Shown one piece after another: positions 16,924 to 24,279 of a stretch of 25,402 nt of DNA. The translations under genes and the position numbers were made by a program. The stretch comes from a virus. Location of the stretch: positions 1-25,402 of the IMG/VR virus record IMGVR_UViG_3300047480_000791. One strand, given 5' to 3'. The first letter of the stretch is position 1. The number at the start of each line of letters is the position of its first letter. The notes under the pieces were generated by a model. That model did no database searches. It was not told the origin of the DNA and was given only the letters and a program-made list of their open reading frames with translations.

Positions 16924-18324
16924 ATGGCTTACTACGATTACTTACATTTGAAAAACATTGGCTTTGGTATTGCATGGTTAGATATAACAGATAAAATTAC
17001 AGACACCACAGCTCTAGCATTGTCTAAAAATATAACAGAGTATTGGGTTCAGGAAAACGAAAACTTCCACTTGTCCACTACATGTAATAAAGATCCCGAT
17101 GCCATTTTATCCTGGGCAGCAGATGCAGGATTAAATTATTTGTTAGTAGCCGCCATAGGCACTAATCTTAGTAAACGAAATAACTTACATCACGAAATAC
17201 CTCAGTTCCTAGAAAACAACGCCAATTTCGCAGTTGCAGGTCACGTACTTGATAAAGGCGATAAGTTTTATGAACTACACCATCAGTGCTATCTTGTTAA
17301 TATGAACTGGTGGAAAAATAATGGCCGTCCATCTATGGGCATGGAAGAATTAAACACGGCATGGTCAACTAATAAACCTGTTCGCAGTGAAGAAAATTGG
17401 CATGACAATTATACACCGCATTGGATTGCACAGGGCGACACAGTTGAAAACTACACAGGTAGACGTTTTGGCTGGAACATAATTAATACTGCGCTACATA
17501 CAGGACATACTGTGATAAGTTTCGATGAAACTGTGCGCGACAGCAAATATTACATATACCCAGAAGTTTCCAATGATTTCCATTCAAAGATTTCTAATGT
17601 ACTGGAAAGTTTACAGGGGTACAGTCATTTTGCGGCAAACACAGAATCTCCTCCGGATAAGTTGCTGGATACTGATATGCAGGGTGTGATATGCACTGCC
17701 GGTGGTATAACACCACTGTTAACTGCTTATACCGCTGGGTTAAAACCCGGTGGTAAAGTCACAGTTTTTGATTTTAGTCCAGTTTCTCTGGCTATACAAA
17801 GAAGACTCAGGGAGGTTAAATGCGATTACAAAGATTTCAAAACAACATTTCAGAGTTTATTCACTGAGTTAAATTTAGAACCCATGGTCAAAGCTCAGCG
17901 CAACATAGACAGAATGCAAGAACTTATAAACGGTATGATGCCAGAAGGTCTTGAAGATTTCATCAAGAATGTCTGGCCGCATCTTGATATACTATTTGTA
18001 TCATGCAATCTATTTGACATCAGCCAAGTAAAAAATAAACTAGCATCTAGGCATTCGGGCGAAAAAACATATGTACATTTAACTAACATATTGCATTATC
18101 AAAATACCGCATGGTTGTTTAGTGCAACTTCTAGATATAGACTAGAGCTTGATATTCTTTATAAATTTGCAGATGCGGGCATGGATAAATTCCAACTGTA
18201 CCAAAATAGACCAGGATTTAAGGTAAACTGGAGGAACGAAACACCTAGACAGGTTTTTGATAATCCAGCTAAGTTATTATATAGAGTTAAAACATTGGAG
18301 ATCCTACCATGGATAACAAAGTAA
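16924..18324 (+). CDS. Two-domain protein: glycosyltransferase-like N-terminus, methyltransferase-like C-terminus
   Basis: This is a 466-aa protein. The N-terminal half has the strand NYLLVAAIGT (71-80), then AVAGHVLDKGDKFYELHHQCY (103-123) and LVNMNWW (124-130). That block resembles conserved regions in uncharacterised glycosyltransferase-like proteins. From about 250 a Rossmann-like domain begins: GVICTAGGITPLL (254-266), KPGGKVTVFDFSPVSLAIQ (274-292), then LDILFVSCNLFD, consistent with a class I methyltransferase fold. A middle block, TGRRFGWNIINTALHTGH (178-195), is of unknown role. It has an AGGA 9 nt before the ATG. It may transfer and methylate a sugar, or a single unknown activity may use both halves. 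Both assignments are tentative. Confidence 0.5.
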   Translation: MAYYDYLHLKNIGFGIAWLDITDKITDTTALALSKNITEYWVQENENFHLSTTCNKDPDAILSWAADAGLNYLLVAAIGTNLSKRNNLHHEIPQFLENNANFAVAGHVLDKGDKFYELHHQCYLVNMNWWKNNGRPSMGMEELNTAWSTNKPVRSEENWHDNYTPHWIAQGDTVENYTGRRFGWNIINTALHTGHTVISFDETVRDSKYYIYPEVSNDFHSKISNVLESLQGYSHFAANTESPPDKLLDTDMQGVICTAGGITPLLTAYTAGLKPGGKVTVFDFSPVSLAIQRRLREVKCDYKDFKTTFQSLFTELNLEPMVKAQRNIDRMQELINGMMPEGLEDFIKNVWPHLDILFVSCNLFDISQVKNKLASRHSGEKTYVHLTNILHYQNTAWLFSATSRYRLELDILYKFADAGMDKFQLYQNRPGFKVNWRNETPRQVFDNPAKLLYRVKTLEILPWITK

Positions 18325-19049
18325 CAGAATTTTTTGATAAGTGGAGAGACTTCGCTCACTATAGTACATTAAATGCTCGCCCTGAACGTTTCAATAGTTG
18401 GAACAACGACAAACAAGTAATGCGGGATTACTATAATTGGATAGAAAAAGAAAGTAACTGCCCTAGTCTTAGATTAGATCTTCCTGTGCCACAAAAGGAC
18501 ATGGAAGCAGAAGCGCTGGCATTAATGGATGAATTTGTCAAGCATCGTGGCGAAGAACATCCTGGCTGGCACAGTCTAGTATTACATGGCTTTGACAAAT
18601 ACACCACAGATGACTGGCGCAGTAAAGCATATAATTTTACAGAACAGCCGGAATATACTTGGACAGAGATAGCGGACGTTTGCCCTGTTACTGTGAACTG
18701 GCTTAAAAATACTTGGAACTTTACACGTTTTGATCGTGTTAGGTTTATGCTACTGTTACCCGGTGGTTATATTAAACAACATGCAGACTATGAGGTGCGT
18801 AAAATGGCTGCATATAATGTAGCTATTAACAACCCCGATGGCGTAGAATTTGTCATGGAAGATGCTGGTTTAATACCATGGAGTCCCGGTGACGCTAGAG
18901 CTATTGACATTGGTAGACGGCATAGTGTTAGGCATTTAGGTACAGAGCCTAGAATTCATATGATTATACATGGGGCTCCCGGTGAGAAACATGCAGAGAC
19001 TATGTGCAGAAGTTACGATTTATTATTAGAAGAATTAAATGCAAAGTAA
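18309..19049 (+). CDS. 2OG-Fe(II) oxygenase, aspartyl/asparaginyl beta-hydroxylase-like
   Basis: This 246-aa protein has a double-stranded beta-helix signature in its C-terminal half: LLLPGGYIKQHADY (148-161) with H158-x-D160, then VAINNPDGVEF, IPWSPGDARAID (189-200), H205 in GRRHSVRHLG, and R215 in EPRIHMIIHG. H158 and H205 are the candidate iron ligands (D160 possibly a third). R215, ten residues after H205, fits the Arg that binds 2-oxoglutarate in the Asp/Asn hydroxylase family. Known relatives hydroxylate peptide Asp/Asn or free amino acids. It starts 8 nt after GGAG and overlaps the previous gene by 16 nt. A tailoring role in the same pathway as the radical SAM enzymes is inferred from position only. 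Confidence 0.8.
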   Translation: MDNKVTEFFDKWRDFAHYSTLNARPERFNSWNNDKQVMRDYYNWIEKESNCPSLRLDLPVPQKDMEAEALALMDEFVKHRGEEHPGWHSLVLHGFDKYTTDDWRSKAYNFTEQPEYTWTEIADVCPVTVNWLKNTWNFTRFDRVRFMLLLPGGYIKQHADYEVRKMAAYNVAINNPDGVEFVMEDAGLIPWSPGDARAIDIGRRHSVRHLGTEPRIHMIIHGAPGEKHAETMCRSYDLLLEELNAK

Positions 19050-20211
19050 AACATTTTGCATCCTACCCTGGATGCACTTAGCAACCAATGCCAGTGGCAA
19101 TCTACGTGTGTGCTGTAATAGCACACCGGGCAAAAACTTCATTCTAAGAAATGGAACCAATAAAGCATACAAGATAACAGATCCGGACATGCAAGATTTC
19201 TGGCATAGTGATACTATGAAAACTATACGTAACGAACTGTTAACTGATCAACGCCCTGCAATGTGTGAACGGTGTTTTAGAGAAGAAGACAGCGGAGTTC
19301 GTAGTGCAAGAATGGCTTGGAATGAAAAGTACATGTTTGATTATGAACCAGTCGCCACACCCGAACTTACGGTTCAATATATAGATATTAGACTGGGCAA
19401 CTTATGTAACTTAAAATGTCGTATGTGTAATCCATATGCCAGTAATCAATGGGTAGACGAATGGCATTTGGTTGAACAACAGCTAAATGATTCTGAAATT
19501 AAACGTCTAAGTAGCATGGATTGGCCCAACGATGATGCCGTGGCGGTAAACTTATTAAAATTAGCTAATACCATAGATGAAATTTATTTAACAGGCGGAG
19601 AACCAACACTGGCACTGAGCCAGTATAAATTATTTGATAAGCTAATCGAATTAGATCTTGCCAAGAATATTACATTAAAGTATAACACTAACTGTACTAA
19701 TTTGCCCAAAAAGTTAGTTGACTATTGGAAACATTTTAAAAAAATAAAGATCAACGCTAGCATCGATGCCCATGGTGACCTTAATAGGTATATTAGGTAT
19801 CCCACTGGCTGGTCCTTGGTGGAAAAGAATCTTGCAACTTTTGTTGATATGAGCAAGCAGGGGAAAATAGATTTACAAGTTCATTGTACAGTGCAAATAT
19901 ACAACGTATTACAGCTGGATAGATTATTTAATTATCTCAGTGATTTATCTATCTCCGATATACATCTAAATATACTTGATCATCCAGATTATTTAAATGT
20001 TCGTGTTTTGCCTGAGAGTTTAAAAAAGTTGGCCATAGAAAGATTGCAGCCTTATTTGCATATCAAACGAGTAACATCACTGATAGATTATATGACAGCA
20101 GAAAACTGGAACAGTAAATGGCCAGCCTTTGTCAAGTATACAGCAACACTGGATGCAAGCAGAGACGAAGCTATATCTTCCCTAGTACCAGAACTAACCA
20201 ATGATACCTGA
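19039..20211 (+). CDS. Radical SAM protein with N-terminal twitch domain (group I)
   Basis: This is a 390-aa protein. Twitch-like domain: FCILPW (C7), RVCC (C25, C26), CERCF (C76, C79). Core: IRLGNLCNLKCRMC with C123, C127 and C130, S135-x-x-W138, TGGEP (GGEP 186-189) followed by TLALSQY instead of the common xxIEEHY, YNTNCT, SIDAHGDLNRYIRYP. It ends with LDASR and VPEL. Start by 11-nt overlap with the oxygenase gene. It opens a second block of radical SAM genes. Confidence 0.92.
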   Translation: MQSKTFCILPWMHLATNASGNLRVCCNSTPGKNFILRNGTNKAYKITDPDMQDFWHSDTMKTIRNELLTDQRPAMCERCFREEDSGVRSARMAWNEKYMFDYEPVATPELTVQYIDIRLGNLCNLKCRMCNPYASNQWVDEWHLVEQQLNDSEIKRLSSMDWPNDDAVAVNLLKLANTIDEIYLTGGEPTLALSQYKLFDKLIELDLAKNITLKYNTNCTNLPKKLVDYWKHFKKIKINASIDAHGDLNRYIRYPTGWSLVEKNLATFVDMSKQGKIDLQVHCTVQIYNVLQLDRLFNYLSDLSISDIHLNILDHPDYLNVRVLPESLKKLAIERLQPYLHIKRVTSLIDYMTAENWNSKWPAFVKYTATLDASRDEAISSLVPELTNDT

Positions 20212-21400
20212 TAAAGTCTGTCTAATACCATTTGTAAGTATTGCAACACACCCTGCTGGTTTTATTAGCAGATGTATGATGAGCTCTGCACCCATGGGAT
20301 CAATGACAGATAGTAACGTATGGGACAACGGTAAATTTGTACAACTAAGAACAGACATGGTGGATGGAATATGGAATTTACCGGGCTGTAATACCTGTCA
20401 TGAACGTGAAAAACAAGGACTTGTTAGCCAACGCCTTAATTGGAAAACCAATGAAAGATGGTGGAACGGCGACATCTGGGATAGTAAAAACTTCGAGCAC
20501 AGTAAAACAGGTAATAACATATATCATCTGTTCTTAAATACCAGTAACTTATGTAATTTCAAATGCAGAATGTGTAACAGCATGTTCAGCAATAGTTGGA
20601 TAAATGATGATAAATTGCTTAGAGACAATGGATTTAAGCGAGAAGAATATGTAGATTATACGAAAAATAAAAATGATTTAATGACCTTTGTAACCAATTT
20701 ACTGCCGCAACTGTCAGAACTTCGTATGATAACCGTAACAGGCGGTGAACCTTTTATCAACAACGACTTACTAGATGTTTTCGATGTATTGGATAATGCA
20801 GGTATATTAAAGAATGTTAGACTAAGCATAACAACCAACGGCAGTTTGTTAACGGAACAACACTTATTACGTTTACGTAATGCCAAATCTGTTAATATTA
20901 ATATCAGTGTGGACGGTACAGGTAAACTATTTGAGTATATGCGAGGTGGCGAGCAATGTACCTGGCAGGAGCTTACTGCTAAAATAGACATGGTATGCAA
21001 GTTCAGAAACGAATATAAAAACTTTTTATTCAGTCCTAACGCTAGCTATCAAATATATAACATGCTCAACGTAAAAGATTTTTATGACTGGGCAGAATCT
21101 CTGATCAAACGTCCAGACGAATGGATAGAATTTAGACTGTTGACTCATCCTGAATGTTTGCATGTAGCAACTGCTCCGGATAGCATCAAGAAAAAGGCAC
21201 TGGCTCAGATAGAGTATGTTGAACAGAAATATAGCAGCGCCAATAAGTTTTTTCTAGATAACATGAAAAAGAACCTAGCTATGCCGGCTTCCAGTGCCCA
21301 CTGGCAGGATTTTAAAAAATTTACAACATTATTAGATAATAAACGCAATCAGAATCTGCGTGAAGTCTGTCCTGAACTATATGAAAACTTTACCGTTTGA
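20201..21400 (+). CDS. Radical SAM protein with variant N-terminal twitch domain (group I')
   Basis: This is a 399-aa protein. VCLIPF (C7), C25 and CNTC (C63, C66) are kept, but the Cys-Cys pair is Cys-Met, followed by SSAPMG, as in the gene at 12113 (SETPMG). Core: NTSNLCNFKCRMC with C118, C122 and C125, S130-x-x-W133, TGGEP (GGEP 181-184), ITTNGSL, SVDGTGKLFEYMRGG. It ends with LLDNKR and CPEL. It starts by an 11-nt overlap and is followed by a group II enzyme. At 12113 the order is similar, with one extra group I gene in between. Confidence 0.92.
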   Translation: MIPDKVCLIPFVSIATHPAGFISRCMMSSAPMGSMTDSNVWDNGKFVQLRTDMVDGIWNLPGCNTCHEREKQGLVSQRLNWKTNERWWNGDIWDSKNFEHSKTGNNIYHLFLNTSNLCNFKCRMCNSMFSNSWINDDKLLRDNGFKREEYVDYTKNKNDLMTFVTNLLPQLSELRMITVTGGEPFINNDLLDVFDVLDNAGILKNVRLSITTNGSLLTEQHLLRLRNAKSVNINISVDGTGKLFEYMRGGEQCTWQELTAKIDMVCKFRNEYKNFLFSPNASYQIYNMLNVKDFYDWAESLIKRPDEWIEFRLLTHPECLHVATAPDSIKKKALAQIEYVEQKYSSANKFFLDNMKKNLAMPASSAHWQDFKKFTTLLDNKRNQNLREVCPELYENFTV

Positions 21401-22337
21401 TAGTATACAGGCAGATCCAGGCTGGGTAATTATAGACTGGACCATGACCAATGTATGTAATTATGCCTGTGAATATTGTCCCAGCATAACGCATGATGGT
21501 AGTTTTGGCTGGCCTAGTCTAGACAGCGTAGATTACACCACCAAAATTTTACAAGAGCACTACGGTAAAAATAGAAGATTAGAGTATACGTTGCTAGGCG
21601 GTGAACTAGCTATATGGAAAAAATTACCAGAGGCCATTGATATAATTAAGAAAAATAGTCCAGACAGTAATATTAAGTTTATTACCAATGGAGTAATGCC
21701 CGAGGATTACTGGCGCAAAATAGGCAGTCAAATATCTTCAGTTGTGTTTAGCTATCACCCTACACAGGTAAAAAGTGTAGAGAAGTTTGTTGAAAGTATA
21801 AATGCACTGGACAATGACTACAAAACGATACTGGTATTAGCTTGGCCCAGTGTCTGGGATAAAGTATTAAAAGATCGAGAATACATATTAAATAATGTCA
21901 AAGAGTTTACCAGCCTGGAACTTAAGCTGGTTGATAATAGATATGAAACCATTGCAGACAGTAAAGTAGTATATACACAATCACAGATAGATTATATACA
22001 GGCTAATAGAAAAGTTTCTAAATCCGGTAAAAGTATATATAAACCAAGTTTCACTTATCTCGGAACACATCGTTTGCAAGAAGTAACCGGGCAAATACTT
22101 GTTGATGAACAAAATAAATTTAAAGACTGGAGCTGTGGCATCGGCGTAGATAAAATTACTTTGGATGCCAATGGCACAATAAGACGCGGTAGTGGCTGCA
22201 TGATAGGTTCCAAGGAAGATTTTGGAAATTGGAAACAGTCAAATATCAAAAACTTACCTAATTCTGGCGTAATGTGTCCTTATAATACATGCTGGTGTAT
22301 GCCAGATCTAATGGCAACAAAACGTAAATATGTATAA
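21381..22337 (+). CDS. Radical SAM protein with C-terminal Cys domain, GGEL variant (group II)
   Basis: This is a 318-aa protein. Core at the N-terminus: DWTMTNVCNYACEYC with C26, C30 and C33. GGEP is changed to GGEL (73-76). ITNG (101-104) follows. The C-terminal domain after NKFKDW has C252, C273, C299, C304 and C306 (CX4CXC ending), the same set as the stand-alone protein at 15285. It is therefore the fused counterpart of the split pair 14587/15285. I chose ATG 21381 (20-nt overlap) over GTG 21360, which would add seven residues and lengthen the overlap to 41 nt. Its stop shares one base with the next ATG. Confidence 0.88.
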   Translation: MKTLPFDSIQADPGWVIIDWTMTNVCNYACEYCPSITHDGSFGWPSLDSVDYTTKILQEHYGKNRRLEYTLLGGELAIWKKLPEAIDIIKKNSPDSNIKFITNGVMPEDYWRKIGSQISSVVFSYHPTQVKSVEKFVESINALDNDYKTILVLAWPSVWDKVLKDREYILNNVKEFTSLELKLVDNRYETIADSKVVYTQSQIDYIQANRKVSKSGKSIYKPSFTYLGTHRLQEVTGQILVDEQNKFKDWSCGIGVDKITLDANGTIRRGSGCMIGSKEDFGNWKQSNIKNLPNSGVMCPYNTCWCMPDLMATKRKYV

Positions 22338-22567
22338 TGAATATACAAGATCTACCATTACGACAATTACAATTAGAAGCTGCTCGTGTTATCAGCACTA
22401 TGCCGGCCACCAATGATAACATTTATATTTTTAACAAAGAAAGCAGGCATAATAGCCAAGGTTGGTATGTCGCTGCCATAGAATGGTATGTAAAACAATA
22501 TGGTGGAATGCCCAGCGACACGGGTCCGGGCAAAGATGTAAAAATGATATACGAAGACAATGAGTGA
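22337..22567 (+). CDS. Small protein of unknown function (76 aa)
   Basis: I do not recognise this protein. It has an N-terminal helix-like stretch (LRQLQLEAARVI), a short strand (NIYIFN), an aromatic segment GWYVAAIEWYVKQYGG (42-57) and an acidic end (IYEDNE). It has no Cys and no signal peptide. It is tightly joined to radical SAM genes on both sides, TAATG upstream and ATGAGTGA downstream. It could be an accessory or recognition subunit, or a modified substrate peptide. It lacks a Gly-Gly or Gly-Ala leader cleavage site near the centre that would mark a typical RiPP precursor (Gly-Gly occurs at 56-57 but is followed by only 19 residues). Confidence 0.65.
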   Translation: MNIQDLPLRQLQLEAARVISTMPATNDNIYIFNKESRHNSQGWYVAAIEWYVKQYGGMPSDTGPGKDVKMIYEDNE

Positions 22568-23756
22568 TTTAAAAACCAGTGAATATGACTTTACTAAGAT
22601 TCCTTACAGTGACTTAGTTAGAGTTGGGCAAAGAACAATGCTGTACCGCGATATGTTTACCGTATCGTGGCTACTGGGACGTTACTGTAACTATCGTTGT
22701 AGTTATTGCTGGCCCTATGCCCGCAGTGACACCAAAGATCACAGACCCACGCCATTGATGTTAAAAACAGTAGATGAGATCAAACGTCAAGCACGCGAGC
22801 GTGGCTTTAATAGTTTCCACTTTAGTCTAAGTGGAGGCGAGCCAACATTCCATCCTGCTTATATTGATATTCTTAATCATTTAAATGCAGATGCAGGTAA
22901 TACAAATTATACCAGTGTGCATATGACTTCAAATATGAGTCGTCCTATTAAATGGTTTGAAGAACAGTATGTGCCCGCAGTCAAGAATTTCCATAGAGCA
23001 AGTATTACTGCTAGCTGTCATTTAGAACATGTTGATACTGATAAAAAAGTAGAACAGTTTGCAGATAAACTAGTGCTATGTCAAGAATATGACACACAAA
23101 TAACAGTCAATCAAGTTATGGTGCCTGAACAGTTCTACAAGATCTATGACCTAGCATTATATTTTCATAGCCGTGGAATTAACGTAACATTAAAGCCACA
23201 GAGTGATCCTACTGCAAGTAGAGTTGTTGACGGATATACAGATGACATGTTAGATAAATTACACAATGGCATGCCACAGCGCGCCTTCACTGAAGAAAAG
23301 GCACAAAAGGCAGGGTTAGTTGCTAGACCAAAACCTACTTTTAAAATTGATGATGCCAGAACTATGCAAAAACAAACATACGGTCAGGGTATACCGCAAC
23401 ACTTTCAAATAGAATTCATGGACAAAGAGGGTAATCCCTGGTTCATGGATCAGGCAGAGCGTTTTAATGCATTTAATTTCAACAACTTTAATAAGTGGGA
23501 ATGTAGTAGCGGTTATAGAAGTATTATTATTCGCGAACCCGACGGTACTGTTAAACGAAGTTATAGTTGCAGTGAAGTTCCTCTGGGACATATAGAGACA
23601 GGCTTTAAGTTATATGATAAGCCAATGCCCTGCGGTGGTACAAGTTGCGTAAGTAGTGCTGATTCAAAGATACCTAAACGAGCACCAGGTACAAAGTTAC
23701 CATTATTCCCCGGAGATAAAACATATGAAGAAGATACTAGTAGCGGGCAACAGTAA
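22560..23756 (+). CDS. Radical SAM protein with C-terminal Cys domain (group II)
   Basis: This is a 398-aa protein. Core: SWLLGRYCNYRCSYC with C43, C47 and C50, LSGGEPTFHP (GGEP 92-95) close to TGGEPFAHP of the 14587 product, MTSNMS. C-terminal domain: FNKWEC (C315), C337 in SYSCSEVPLG, then C358-x4-C363. The sixth-position Cys of the group's CX4CXC ending is Ser365, so one possible cluster ligand is lost. Between core and Cys domain it has about 50 more residues than the relative at 21381. Start by ATGAGTGA overlap. Confidence 0.9.
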   Translation: MSDLKTSEYDFTKIPYSDLVRVGQRTMLYRDMFTVSWLLGRYCNYRCSYCWPYARSDTKDHRPTPLMLKTVDEIKRQARERGFNSFHFSLSGGEPTFHPAYIDILNHLNADAGNTNYTSVHMTSNMSRPIKWFEEQYVPAVKNFHRASITASCHLEHVDTDKKVEQFADKLVLCQEYDTQITVNQVMVPEQFYKIYDLALYFHSRGINVTLKPQSDPTASRVVDGYTDDMLDKLHNGMPQRAFTEEKAQKAGLVARPKPTFKIDDARTMQKQTYGQGIPQHFQIEFMDKEGNPWFMDQAERFNAFNFNNFNKWECSSGYRSIIIREPDGTVKRSYSCSEVPLGHIETGFKLYDKPMPCGGTSCVSSADSKIPKRAPGTKLPLFPGDKTYEEDTSSGQQ

Positions 23757-24279
23757 TTATGGTCTTGCGGAAGGTTTGAAAGAAGCCTTAAAAGACTATG
23801 ATGTTACATTTATCAGTAGAAGTTGTGGTTATGATCTAACCAAGGCCGAGCAACAATTACGTTTTGCGGAATTATCACTGGACTATGATGTTATTATATT
23901 ATGTAGTGCACTATGGAAATTTAATCAAACATTATTACTAGAAGCCACATATAAACGTTTGAAATCTATCAGCAAGAAGGCGCATATCATTGCTATTGGT
24001 AGTACCACCGATAGAGTGATGAAAGCCACCGATTGGTTATACAATGCAGAAAAGAAAGCTCTTAGAGATTACTGTAATAGCCTTGGTTTAAATGGCGTAT
24101 GGAACGAAGGACCACGTGTTAGTTATATAAGTTTTGGGACATTAAGTAATATGCAGGGAAAACATCCTGATCGTAAAACAATTACAATACAGGATGCCTC
24201 TGATTATATTAAATGGTTAGTAGAGCAACCTGCTTATCTGCACGTAAATGAGATAAGCATTGATCCTTTACAGACCTAA
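23725..24279 (+). CDS. Short-chain dehydrogenase/reductase-like protein
   Basis: This is a 184-aa protein. MKKILVAGNSNYGLAEGL matches the first strand and glycine loop of an SDR Rossmann fold (G8...G13...G17). YDVIILCSALWKFN (54-67) is in the position of the NNAG strand, IIAIGSTTDR (88-97) gives catalytic-like Ser93, and Y106-x-x-x-K110 is the SDR Tyr/Lys pair. At 184 aa it is shorter than the usual ~250 aa, and the region after the active site is reduced. The ATG at 23725 follows GGAG by 9 nt and puts the Rossmann strand at the N-terminus. It overlaps the previous gene by 32 nt and converges on thyX with a 12-nt 3' overlap. It is the last gene of the rightward run. Confidence 0.75.
   Translation: MKKILVAGNSNYGLAEGLKEALKDYDVTFISRSCGYDLTKAEQQLRFAELSLDYDVIILCSALWKFNQTLLLEATYKRLKSISKKAHIIAIGSTTDRVMKATDWLYNAEKKALRDYCNSLGLNGVWNEGPRVSYISFGTLSNMQGKHPDRKTITIQDASDYIKWLVEQPAYLHVNEISIDPLQT

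Noticed and set aside
22337-22567. Definite RiPP precursor peptide
   Set aside because: There is no Cys-rich or repeat core. The single Gly-Gly (56-57) leaves only a 19-residue acidic tail, and no leader motif is recognised. It is kept only as a candidate partner or substrate.
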